64,000 bases of DNA, taken from Megaleporinus macrocephalus. Taxonomy: Eukaryota > Chordata > Actinopteri > Characiformes > Anostomidae. Location of the stretch: the NCBI GenBank assembly GCA_021613375.1, contig CM038720.1, positions 12,803,962 through 12,867,961 on the forward strand, read 5' to 3'. The notes beneath the pieces are model-generated. The model had not been told where the DNA came from. It saw only the letters and a list, made by a program, of their open reading frames with translations, and did not search any database. Positions 47,512 through 58,537 of the stretch are shown in pieces. Made by a program: the position numbers and the translations under genes. Numbering within the stretch: the stretch's first letter is position 1; each line of letters begins with the position of its first letter.

Positions 47512-48191
47512 GGTCCCCATTGCAGCACCCCTGGGCAGTTATTTCCAGGCATATAAGACAGGTGCTCACTTGCATAGAACTTTCAAAGTATTCATCTTAT
47601 GGATTGTGTGACCTACAACTATTATTTAATGTGGTATTGCTTATGTTGTGAAGTTCTCTCTTGCAGCATTTCACCTTAGTTTTGTGTCTCGTCCATCTGT
47701 GTTCTTTCACTACAATTCCCAACATGCATTTCTCACATATATCACACAGTCATTGCTCAACATATACTGACTCCCAGCTAGTTGAGAGTTGCAGGTCAAC
47801 AGGACAGACGAGCTGGCTCATGTGCTATTGTCAGTAGATGTCTCTGCAGTACAATTCATAGAATAATTTGTTTTTTGGATTCTTTTGAGGTATTTTAAAA
47901 CTACAAATCTTACACATTACACTTTTAAACCAGAGATCTTGCTTTAAAGGCTGCAGTGCAGCAGTGCAGTAAGTGGGAAGAATGCGACAGTTATATTATA
48001 TTTCTTATTTTAGTCAAAGAGTCTCTTTAAGATAAAAAAGCCTTTAAATAATAAGCCTTTATATTTTTTTACTTTTCAACTTTCAAAAACTTCCAAAATG
48101 AGTTCCAAAATGTACAATTAAGGATTTTTTTCACATAAAAAAAGATTTTAGGCAGCAGGTAAAAAAAACATAAGACCAAATTAAGCATTTA

Positions 48192-48228
<37 letters not shown>

Positions 48229-48770
48229 GTGATTCAGTTTAATTTAACCCAATTTAATTGTCCATTGCATGAAACTATTGAAATTGAAGCCAGAAGCAGT
48301 CAAATGAACTGATTGGCTATCTTCTAGGCTAGCTATTTGTGATTAATAGTTAATACTCACTGTACAGTCAGTGATACACTGCACTATTGTAGGTACACGG
48401 CTAGTACACCAACACCTCTAAACATTTCAGCATCATCACAATAAGTGCTCAGCTCAAACAGAAAACCCTCTTAATATTCTGCTTGTCGTGCAAAAGTAAC
48501 AAATGTGAAAACTTACTGGCCCCGGAATTACCTGTGATCATCCCACGTCATCGCAGTTAGGCCATTATGTAATAATCTAACAATAATATAACAAATCTAA
48601 TGTAATAATCTAACAGCCCTACAAACTAATTCTACTAATTCTAAAAATAATCATTTTAAACACTCATACCATTCGTACAGTATTATTTGGTTACTGTACT
48701 GTTAATCTATGGGCTGGTCATATTGATATCACAACTTGCTGCACCTGTCTTTATCATCCAACTTTAAAGG
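47512..48770. other. intronic, no gene recognised
   Basis: AT-rich sequence with an (AAT)n run at 48192-48226 and no coding pattern. Confidence 0.5.
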
Positions 48771-48774
48771 GGGC

Positions 48775-48880
48775 GTCTGAGGTCATGTGGGTTTGACTCC
48801 TGCTGATGGCTACTGTCACCGTGTCCTTGAGTGTGATGCTTAACCTCATGTGTATGGGTGCTTGGCCCCTCCGTACCATC
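48775..48880 (+). mobile_element. tRNA-derived SINE fragment
   Basis: A B-box-like GGTTTGACTCC lies near 48789, followed by GATGCTTAACCTC, the usual -GGCACTTAACC- tail of fish tRNA-SINEs. The A box is missing. Confidence 0.5.
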
Positions 48881-48964
48881 ATTCATTTTTACCAATGACC
48901 AAATGTGATCAAATTCTTTTTTTCTATTTGATCTCTTACAATTAAACACACTCTGCCTTTAAGA

Positions 48965-48967
<3 letters not shown>

Positions 48968-48999
<32 letters not shown>
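48968..48999. repeat. (AT)n microsatellite
   Basis: An AT run of about 32 bp. Confidence 0.95.
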
Positions 49000-49002
<3 letters not shown>

Positions 49003-49324
49003 TGGGTTTTTTTTTGATTGACCGTAATGTGCCTCATTCAGTACCTATCAGTACTTGAGGACAGGTTGAGAGCGAATGGTTGGGCCAACTTGCCCTCCGC
49101 TGAAGAGGATGTGTTTGGTTTTTGTGATGTCACAAAATCAGCGAGTTCAGAACAGGCTGTGATATTCCACATGTGGACGTGCGGACTGGGGAACAGTCTT
49201 GAAACCGTAGCAGCGTTTACAGCTCAGGCGTATGGATTAGGAAAAGCAATATAGAACCAGTATAGAACCTTTGCATTGTGTGGAACTCCAATAATATCGA
49301 GTCCGCTTGAAAACGCTATTAGCT

Positions 49325-49415
49325 TTGAGCCAGTAGGTCATGTGGGTTTCGTTCCTGTTGATGGCTAATCCATTGTGTGTTTCAGTGAGGCACTTAACCT
49401 CGTGTGGACAGGCAC
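49325..49415 (+). mobile_element. second SINE fragment
   Basis: It repeats GTAGGTCATGTGGGTTTCGT and GAGGCACTTAACCTCGTGTG, matching the fragment at 48775. Confidence 0.5.
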
Positions 49416-49439
49416 TTTACGGGGAATTCCAGTGATTTT

Positions 49440-50350
49440 CTTTTTTTCAATTCAGTCGTTGCGATATAAACAAAGTCATTCTGAATAGTGTGTTGTGAAT
49501 GGGTTACTATAGAAAAAGCCACTGACTGAATTTCTTTACAGCGGTGATGAAAGGGACCAGGGGTCACCACGTCTACCAAAACGTAATTATAGCCATTTTA
49601 TTTACTATCCAATGTGACCAGTGACCCTACGCACATCTGAGTTTTTATACATAATATAAAATTGTAGGTTTTCAGTGAGGATTCCACCAAGAATGCATTT
49701 AGAATGAACTGTTTTATGCCAGAAGCTGGTTTCTGAACTAACATGAAACAATTGTTGCATCCGCAATCGCCTACTTAGACAGTACGTACTAAATTGGACC
49801 CAGTGGTCACTGCGTGCCTGGTAAAGCAGGCGATGAGTGTTTAGTGTCTACATAACCTCGGACACACTACGTCCACCAACCTTTGACTCAAGGTGTCAGA
49901 CCACCACTGTCAAAGCCCCCGTTTTCATTAAAATAGACATTTCCAAAAATGTTGATACTGAATCCTGAATTTTACCTGACGTAAGTATCACTGACCTCTG
50001 TACACTAGCGGTGGCTACATACACACAGACTTCCCGCCGTTCCCGCCTCGGCTTCGAGCCTCCACAGGGATTTCTTTCACGTACTGCTTGATGAATACTG
50101 AACATTTGGACACACTTGCTGTTCTTGCCTACTGCTTTCGCGCACTGTGCTGTATAGAAGTAGGCCGTTTGAGAGGCAGCTGACGTTTCAGGCTGGGTTT
50201 TAATAATCATTTCATGCAACACATTTCTGTTAGGGAGCCTTTAGAGGCATTATACTCAGACTAGACGTCTGGTTCCATTCACCACCACAGTTCTGACTCG
50301 GTACGCGTCTCTAGAATAGAGAGTTTCACATCAAACCACTCGGAACGATT
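49440..50350. repeat. dispersed repeat, related to 58560-58960
   Basis: TAAACAAAGTCATTCTGAAT, a GTTACTATAG-type word and CTATCCAATGTGACC recur, changed, at about 58600-58745, and GACGTCTGGTTCC...TTCACCACCA at 50265-50285 recurs near 58897-58920. The class is unknown. Confidence 0.55.
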
Positions 50351-50479
50351 TGATTTACATCTCAGTCACCCAGGTATGTAGAAATATACGTTCTTGCAGC
50401 AGTTCGTATGCGGTGTGATGCTACATCTGAACTCCGGATGTTTGGAAGCGTGCTTGTGATGTAATATTCAAGATGCAGG

Positions 50480-51300
50480 TGCACGGCTTCGTGTAGATCA
50501 CGGGGAGGGGTGAGGGACGGGGGTGGAAGACAAAAGCCCTCCCCAATTAAGAAGCTACTCTTCAAATGTTCTGCTACAGAGGGCCATTTTATCCTCATCT
50601 GTTTACCTGCATGCGCTGGAAATCAACAGAGAAGCATGACACAGCTCTTTCTTCTTCTCGTTAACGATGCGCCGTTCGCTCGGCTTGATTCTTCAGAGAG
50701 AAAACAGACGGCAGGTTTGTTCATTTCCAGCTGCGTCTCGCCTTTTTTCCACTCCTTCTCCGTTCGGCAGAATTTAGGGAGTGCCTATCTGATCTGGGGA
50801 GGACTTACTTTCACTCCCGCGGTTATCGCCGCGTTCAGGGCGTTTATCTCTGCCGAAAGGCAGTCTGGAGGCAGCCAAGTGCTCAATTTAATCATCGACT
50901 GTATGGCGGCTTATGGGCCTGACGCAGTATCTCGGGCGAGCATGTGTTATGATAAAAGTTAGTCGCCGGCAGAGCGGCGGAGAGGCCCCGGCTGTAATTG
51001 TGAAGTATGTTGGCACGGCTGGCTAAAAGCGAACAACAGAATCAATTACGCTGCTGGAAGGGGGCGGGCGAGAGGAAAAGCCAAGAGAGGTCTCTGCTCT
51101 GGCCGGCTTTCAAGTCGGCGCGCTGTCGGCTGTCGGAAGATGCCGTGGGAAGAGTTCGCTCCTCTGAAGACGAGGTTTAATCTTTGATGAGCTGTTTTGG
51201 GTGCACTTGTTCTCGTCCCGTCGCCCAATTTGCTTCATCTCGTTACAAGGCGGCGGAGGCGGCTCCGCTATTACTTCTCATATGTTCTGCTTTTGACTCT
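50480..51300. other. repeat-free GC-richer stretch, candidate conserved element
   Basis: About 800 bp with higher GC than the surrounding intron, no repeats, and words such as GCTCAATTTAATCATCGACT, GTGTTATGATAAAAGTTAG and ACAGAATCAATTACGC. The 150-aa plus frame at 50510-50962 has no domain and no splice logic. It looks like a developmental enhancer type sequence; this needs cross-species alignment. Confidence 0.4.
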
Positions 51301-51669
51301 CGCATGCTTTTATGGAGGTAAAGCGGTGACCAATATACTTTTTTCTCTTTATCTTTTAGAACAGACCTGGGCATTGTATGGCTCGCGGGCCACATCCAGC
51401 CCCCTAGCAATCTCTGACCAGCCTGCGTGAGAACATTTGAAGTCAAAAGTAAATGTTATGGCACCTATTACACTGTGATGGGTCCACAAATACAAAGACC
51501 TTAACGAAATACAACTAGACTGCTTTTATTTTGAAGGCAAATGTTTTGTTTTTAAATTTGTGTCCTCCGCTCAGTGCACTTATGCACTTCCGCTCAAATG
51601 TGTCAATGAATAAGCTGGACAGCTTTCAAGAAGTTAGCTCTTAGCCCTTAAATATGTCAGCTAATGCTA

Positions 51670-51943
51670 AATAAATAAAGATTGATGCCGAATTCAGAGT
51701 TTGGGCTTCTAAATATTTATATACTGAAGTCAAAGGTAAAGCTGTATGCTTAGTTTGTGGAGAGCAGATAGCTGTGTTTAAGGCTTACAGTTTGAATCGC
51801 CATTATGAGACTAAACACGCAGAGGAATACAAGAATGTGATCGATGCAGAGCGGGCACGGGCATCTGAAGATTTGCTAGCGATTTTTTTTACAAAGCTTC
51901 ACTCGTCCAGGGATGCAGCAGTCAGGACCAGCTTTGTTACAAC
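51670..51943 (+). pseudogene. hAT transposase N-terminal fragment with zinc finger
   Basis: From about 51680 the plus strand reads KIDAEFRVWASK, then VCLVCGEQIAVFKAYSLNRH and YETKHAEEYKN. The C-x2-C ... H-x4-H finger fits the N-terminal finger of GTF2IRD2/EPM2AIP1-like proteins, which derive from hAT transposases. There is no start codon in frame and the frame is cut at 51943 by a MITE, so it is broken. Confidence 0.7.
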
Positions 51944-52599
51944 TAGGGCTGGATATCGCCACTGATTTCCCGGATCGATTCGATCTCGATTCACAAGGTC
52001 CCAATTCGATACGATTTCTGATTTGATTTGATTCAATTTCAATATCGATTCATTTGGGGCTATTTCAGTTACTATAATATGTTTTGTTTGAATATGAAAA
52101 GAGATTTTCAGAGAACTAATGTGGTAAATGTACACTCTATCATTACTAATTAGAGATGGAAGGATCAATGGGCTATGTATCGGTGTCGGACGATTTTTTA
52201 TCAAAATATGTGATCGGCCGGAATTTCTCCAATTTAGCCGATCCCGAGAGCCGATCGATGGCATTAAACAAATGAGCCTAATTTCTGTATTTCCATCGAG
52301 CGTTTCATCCAGGAAGCGGTGCCGTCCGTGAAACCTCCTCTGGTTGCAGGTCCCTGCAATTCCTATCTGAACCACCAGGTGGAAATACATACCGTTTCAT
52401 TTTCCACAGACTGACTAAAGCAGCGGCCTCACGAGAACAGTTTACGGCGTTCACCGTTCACCACTGATAGAAAGCATGTCGTCTGTCTGGCAGGAATGCT
52501 TATTTTAAAGGTCGATCTTGGGTTTATACGAATCGATATCGGATTATTCAAAATAAGATCGATTTGAATTGAAAAATCGATTTTTTAAACACACCCCTA
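51944..52599. mobile_element. hAT MITE interrupting the transposase fragment
   Basis: TAGGGCTGGATATCG at the left and the inverse of TAGGGGTGTG at the right are flanked by GTTACAAC (51936-51943) and GTTACAGT (52600-52607), matching at 6 of 8. Both arms carry ATCGATTC/GAATCGAT words. Confidence 0.75.
52151..52490. mobile_element. truncated TAGAGATGG-family hAT MITE, copy B
   Basis: The left end TAGAGATGGAAGGATCAATG and the interior (GCCGATCCCGAGAGCCGATC, CCTGCAATTCCTATCTGAAC) match copies A and C. The right half is missing. It lies inside the MITE at 51944, so there are three nested levels. Confidence 0.8.
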
Positions 52600-52721
52600 G
52601 TTACAGTTGCTTATCTTTGTATGTGAGATAATGATGACGGAAGAGCTGGCAGCTATGGAAAATGGAAACATTTAAAAATGTCAAAACTGAACAATCAAAC
52701 ATTTTCATTGAATCATTAAAT

Positions 52722-52723
<2 letters not shown>

Positions 52724-52800
<77 letters not shown>
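52724..52800. repeat. (AT)n microsatellite
   Basis: An AT run of about 77 bp. Confidence 0.96.
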
Positions 52801-52804
<4 letters not shown>

Positions 52805-53600
52805 CAAGTTTGACGTGGCTAACAAACCTTCAGCATTGGGTCGGAGTGTCGACATTGAGGAATAGGTCATGTAGTGTAATGGAACTAAAGCACACATGAC
52901 TCACCAATGAAAAATCTAGCATGGGAGAATTTTTTTGAGTGACAACACGAATAGAGAATGAGAAAAGCTCCGCCCCCAAACCAATCAAGTGGCTGAACTA
53001 GAGTTCGGAGTTGAAGCTCACAGCACTGAGTGTAGGCGTAGCGGCAGCTTAACCCACGTGCTAGTAATTTGGTTACTGCAGGCGTTCACGCTCACACATT
53101 ATCGTGATAAGATTTTTTTCCCCATGTCGCCCAGCCCTAACCAAGAGCATGACAAAGCGCTGTCTGCCACACATATAAACATGGTAATTCTGCTTTTGTT
53201 GCTGTCAGGTGCAACAATGAACCACAGATCCCATATATCACAATAATATCCAAAATTTAAAATGAATACAATACTTTTCTAAACCACTTCGGAGAACGTT
53301 CTGGATGTGCTAACACATTTCTTACCCCAGGTTCTCTTTGAAGAATAGGCAGCCCGTACTGTCCTTGTGGTGACATCCAGGAACATTTTCGTAGTCATTT
53401 ATATTTTTCAATAGTATATTTTTCAGAAACTACCAGCCTCACACACATCACTACTGTAGCCATGATTGACAGTTCTTTGCCCCTTCTCCTTGATGATTTA
53501 TGAACTCGCTAAAGTGGTAGAACGATGATTGGTCGGCATCAAACTTATAGTGTGGCCAGTCATTTATGGCACTCTGAATGACAAAATTATTGTGTAGTCC
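52801..53600. other. intronic, isolated hAT end
   Basis: CCATGTCGCCCAGCCCTA at about 53122-53139 is the right-end type of a hAT element. No matching left end with a target duplication was found. Otherwise no gene or repeat is recognised. Confidence 0.4.
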
Positions 53601-53604
53601 GATC

Positions 53605-53700
53605 ACGACCTTAGACACTCCTGTCTTGTTGGTCCTAAAGCTGAAGGTGACAGCTCTTCTATCGCTGCACTGTTTATGTTGGTCATCTTCAGGTTTAAAA
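53605..53700. repeat. fragment of the 60.3-kb dispersed repeat
   Basis: ACACTCCTGTCTTGTTGGTC, GACAGCTCTTCT and TTATGTTGGTCATCTTCAG match the repeat at 60640-60660 and 61140-61215. Confidence 0.6.
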
Positions 53701-53884
53701 GTGGTTGCAAGAGCAAAGAAAGTTATAGCATTCTGAACCTGGTTGAACCGTTTACCGTGGCTATTTTTAAACAGGCCTAATTGGTGACCTGATTGGTACC
53801 CTAATTGGTGCAAAATTTGAGGGGGCAGTGGGCTCAAGGGAAAAGAATGGAACGAAGATGAATCTGACTGGATTGACTAGATAT

Positions 53885-53995
53885 CGTAATCGCAATGACA
53901 TGTTGGGCAAAAGACAACCTGTCCAGGGATCTGAACCCCAGTCTCTAGCATACAAAGCCAGGGCATTACTCACTACCATAGTGTTTCACCACTAT
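53885..53995 (-). mobile_element. tRNA-derived SINE
   Basis: On the minus strand an A-box-like TGGTAGTGAG is followed about 35 bp later by a B box GGTTCAGATCC, with the arrangement of a tRNA gene but without a clean cloverleaf. This is the promoter part of a tRNA-derived SINE. Confidence 0.55.
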
Positions 53996-54011
53996 GTAGC
54001 AGTAAATTATG

Positions 54012-54199
54012 GACCATGACGCTTTCTTAAAGAGATCATCAGTGCTTTATTGTTGGGCTTCCTAACACTGTCATGATGTACAGGTCAGAGTTATGGACCA
54101 CATAATGCGATATAATTCTTTCCTAAAGAGAATGCCAGTGCTTTATTGGTGGGCTTTCTAACACTTGTCGTGATGTACAGGTCAAAGTTACTATGGAGA
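54012..54199. repeat. about 100-bp tandem duplication
   Basis: TCTTAAAGAGATCATCAGTG...CTTTATTGTTGGGC...GATGTACAGGTCAGAGTTA is repeated with changes from about 54117 to 54195. Confidence 0.7.
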
Positions 54200-54539
54200 A
54201 CCACAGGCAATCAATACTGCCCCAGAAAAGGTGCTCAAGTGCAATGAATCTTGCAGAAGCCAAGCCAACCCATGAGCTCGTCTCATTTTGAAGAATGGCG
54301 GAGGCAGTATATAACACCTTTATGATATGAACCACTACCCAAAGTGGCAGGGACTCAAGCTTTAACTGCACCTGCCTGCTTTACATTACATAGAAGTTCT
54401 TAAAACTTCATAAAAGTTCTCCACAATCACACATCTCGCAGATAACAGATTCTTCTGTTCTTCTGAACAAGCCCTTCGTTTTTTTAAGAGTGCTGTGGAA
54501 AAACAGAAAGGTTCTCGCGCAGTCCAAGGCAGCCTCATG

Positions 54540-55100
54540 CCAATTTATCGTTTTTCAATGAGTCAGTTGTTTGCATGGAAGGGAACATAAACTCCCCAAA
54601 TAGGATCAATTTGTTGCGAATGCTCTGTGTGTTCCTGGGCAAAAGCACACTGTCCATTATGATTCATGAGAGCATGGCGTCTCAAAGTGCTTGGATAAAG
54701 GAACTGGGGGGGGAGCAGAGAATAAATCACCCTCATACATCTTCTTTACTGTCATTTATGAAAATATGTGATTGGAAAGTCAAACGGAGAACGAGAGTGT
54801 TATGGAGTCAAGGTTACAATAGTATCAGCGGGGGATTTATTTATTTATTTGTTTTTTTTTACACACCATCACCACCATCCCCCCTCCCACCCCCGACCAT
54901 GAACTCCATGCCGGCACTCATGAATCTAGATTTATTAATACGCAGCGCAGTATTTAAGCAGAAAATTGGCCGAAAATTACGCGTGCACCTGTCACTGACT
55001 TATGCCTCCCTGTTGGCTCTCAAGGCTGAATTCCTCAAAAGATTTGAGCACCTAAAGCTGGACACATTCATCTTATGCACCTGTCACCGCTGATAGGTGA
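54540..55100. other. repeat-free stretch, candidate conserved element
   Basis: It contains TTTGCATGGAAGGGAACATA, CATTATGATTCATGAGAGC and TCTAGATTTATTAATACGC. The 172-aa plus frame at 54575-55093 shows no domain; its TTTATTTATTTG low-complexity centre argues against coding. A non-coding regulatory role is possible. Confidence 0.35.
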
Positions 55101-56640
55101 TACAGGGGAGAGAATTCATCATCCAAACTGATTCTGTCTCACAGTATATACTGCACCTGGGAAAATATTTCCTTAGCTGCCAATGCAAGAGCCAGATTGG
55201 GAGTGTGCTTACGGTTTTATTCTACATGCATTTCCATCTGCAGTGAGGGTCTAAACGCATTCCTTCTTTTACCAGAAGCATGCGATTGTCTTGAAGATCA
55301 GGGAGACTGGCTCCGAGTGTTGGTGGCTATGTGTGGCAGTAATGTGAATGTGATTACAGAGTAATGTGAACGCTTAATGTTCAACAGTTCTTTGAACATC
55401 ACATTACAGTTACTGTTGCTCTTTATTAGCATCAGTCATGTCTCTAAGAGAAGAATATTTATATGTGATGCGTTTGAACATACATTCCCAGCATTGGGGG
55501 TTCCCAAACCAATTACGCAGCCAACAACATGATGTGTTATGTTGTTACAGTGCCTACCACTGTCACTAGTAAATAAAGCTTTTCTTCCATTAACACATAG
55601 GTTATGGTGTTACTTTAACACCTACAGGGTTAATGCAAGTTCAAATGATCCACACAAATCATCCCCATGCTCTCTTTTCACTTGACCAACGGCCTGAAAT
55701 CTAAAGTTGAAAAGGATGTCCTTTAGACTGCTAAGGTGTTGCCCAATTTAACAATAAATGATGCGAGGGCCCAAGAATAGTCTTTAAAAACCAAGGCCAG
55801 TGTTGCTAAAAGGCCGCAGCAGTTGGAACAGTGGCTACAATATTCAGTGTTAGTCACACTTTTTAGGGGTTGGCAAGAGTTAATGAACAGATATTCAATA
55901 AACAAAATATATATATATTTTTATATATATATATATACACACATAGTTGGCGTCGCTGCTTCATGCAGCAGAGAGCTCTGTGTATTAGCTTCAGGATCAC
56001 ATGAACTGATTGATTAACAAGATAGAAAATACTTCTCTGTCATAAGCATACATTTGAAAGAATTCACATTTGTCAAGCATGACTTTGGCTTATTTTCTTT
56101 GGTTAAGAAATTTGTCCCATTTCTCTCAGTGTTTTATGAGTGCTATAGTACAATATTCACAGTGTGCCATATGAAGTCTCAGCTTTTTTGGCTAGCTAGC
56201 TTTATCGCTAACATTGGCTGTTAATAAATTTCTTCCTCTGAAAGGTAATTGTCCAAGAAATGGTTTGGATTCTGAGAGTTATGTGAAGCTGCCGGGACCA
56301 ATTTGCTGTTGATGCATGATCCAACAGCCAATGCAACGTATAAGTGTATATAACTGGGGCTAAAATATCAGTGGCACATGCTTAGCAGCACACAGAGGAA
56401 TACATCTGAAACCATGTCTGACATGTTTTGTGAATGGTAAAGAGCTGAGGGAAATCAGTAGCTTTTCGTGTGGGATAAGTGAAGGAAGCTACCTCAGATG
56501 ATCTTATGAGCTAATAGCTACACCTGTTGAATGCTAAAAGAGACTTGTCCGCTTCTACACAGGGTATTTTCTCCTGAGTGGACAATGTCAGTCAAATCTT
56601 TTGTAAATGTTTCTGTTACTGTTAGCTCTCTGCTAACTTA
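55101..56640. other. intronic, no gene recognised
   Basis: Mostly unique AT-rich sequence, with short AT runs near 55910-55936. No exon with matching splice sites is seen. Confidence 0.45.
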
Positions 56641-56643
56641 ATC

Positions 56644-56740
56644 CAAATCAAAGTTTATTTGTCACATACATAGTCATAAACAGTACAACTAGCAGTAAAA
56701 TGCTTTTTACAGCTGCCCACTCACATGAAACAGTGATAAT
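56644..56740. repeat. second copy of the 32.5-kb dispersed repeat
   Basis: ATCAAAGTTTATTTGTCACA and GCCCACTCACATGAAACA match 32490-32600. It directly abuts an AT microsatellite. Confidence 0.65.
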
Positions 56741-56761
56741 AGAAAGATTGAATATTAGAAG

Positions 56762-56910
<149 letters not shown>

Positions 56911-57876
56911 TAAGATCAACAAGCATATTAAAATAAGATAAAAATTTATTCTGAGGTAATGACATTAAAATTAAAAAATGACAGTAAATGTACTGGATAG
57001 CAAGATAAAGGCACTTATGTTTCACAGTAGTAAAGTAATATAAATAAATATAATATAATAATTTGTACTTTACTGTATTGTTGTAATGTTTTCCTCAATG
57101 CTGTGAAGACATAACAGCATATACAATAGTGACATCTCAAGCAGTTAAATTAGTTATAGCTAATATTTTTATTTTTCAACAGACCCGCTACCATATGCCG
57201 GATTTGGATAGCGGTTGAGTGAAGTGAATGCAGTTCTGTATTATAGGTGATCATCCCACACTATTAGCATTAATGCCAGGTCCTGGAGAAACCAACTGAA
57301 AAATGTTTAGATTTCAGGAATTCCAAGTCCACTCACTCACTGACCACTACAGTGACCTGCATGAGAAAACACCTTTAGCTGAAGGCTAATAATATATTAC
57401 CTACATCTATATGTGCACTCTGTGTGTGCCAAGAACCTGAAAAAAACATCACGTTTTTCTGTAGAATGACACTTTTACAAAATGAGGAGAATTATTTGTA
57501 CAGTCCAGGTTTAACGACACTCTCAACAATAATAATAATAATAATAATTGACTGAGCTAGCTACATACACCCAGTTAGCGAGTGTGACACTAAGCTATAC
57601 ATTCACAGTAAATTCTGCTAAATAAAAAAAGGCCCATAATTGGCTACACCCTGACTGAATAATTGCGCACTTTCTGCTTGGCAGCGTCTTCCTGTTCTTG
57701 GCAAACTGTGAACCTGAGCTGGCTAATAAGCATTTTTTCAACAATCAAATTATGAGCTAGAGAGAAAAAAAGAGGTGACCCAGAGGAAACACCTCGGTGG
57801 AAACACCTGCAGTTGTTTACTGCTCTGGAAGAATATATGAAATGCGCCACTATTTATGTCTTCCAGTTCCTGATTA
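56911..57876. other. intronic, no gene recognised
   Basis: Contains an (AAT)n run near 57526-57549. No coding signal. Confidence 0.45.
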
Positions 57877-58537
57877 CAGGGCTGCCAGCTTTGAGGAATT
57901 TGTTGGAGCGCAGAGTTGAGCCGGTTAGACTTCTGTCTGCCTATTTAGTAAAAATCACTTCATTTACATTGCAGATGCAGAAACACAATTACAAGCATTC
58001 TCCATAGAGAAACAGTAAACCATGTTATAGAAGAAAGGCTAGCGTTTAGCTGTGCTTCGTGGGCGCAGCATGGCGGTTTTTCGAGTTTCCAAACTTAAAT
58101 TCCAACTTCGGAGGCGTTCCATTATAAACTTTCTAGTTGGAGGTCAGACATTTCTGAATTCTAAGTATAGATCACATCATTTTAATACAAAGAGAAGTTG
58201 TTTCACTTGGTGGCTTATTACGTAACGGTGCCTCTTTATCACCTCATCGGCAAGATTTTGGTTCCAAGCAGCCACCAAATGCTCAGCAACAATAGTAAGT
58301 CTTGTCACTCACATATACAACATTTGATGTACAGTGGATGAAGCCTCTCTCTGTTGACAAAGCAGTCAGCTATACAAACAACCTGCTATCGTCCAATCAG
58401 CACCCTGCACACTATATGTTCGGATACTTGAAGACAGCAATGAGCTTAATGTACTTGGATAGAATTGCGGGAGAAAATACAAGCTTGGTGGGAGATCAGG
58501 GTTGAATTGCGGGAGTGCAGGAGAGTTGGCAGCCCTG
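57877..58537. mobile_element. DNA element with CAGGGCTGCCA ends
   Basis: CAGGGCTGCCA at the left and TGGCAGCCCTG at the right are exact inverses. TGATTA flanks both sides (57871-57876 and 58538-58543). The element is 661 bp long with no transposase. A 6-bp duplication is unlike hAT (8 bp), so the superfamily is open. A related end lies near 31924. Confidence 0.8.

Noticed and set aside
51899..52390. A 163-aa minus-strand frame
   Set aside because: It lies across two nested MITEs and matches no transposase.
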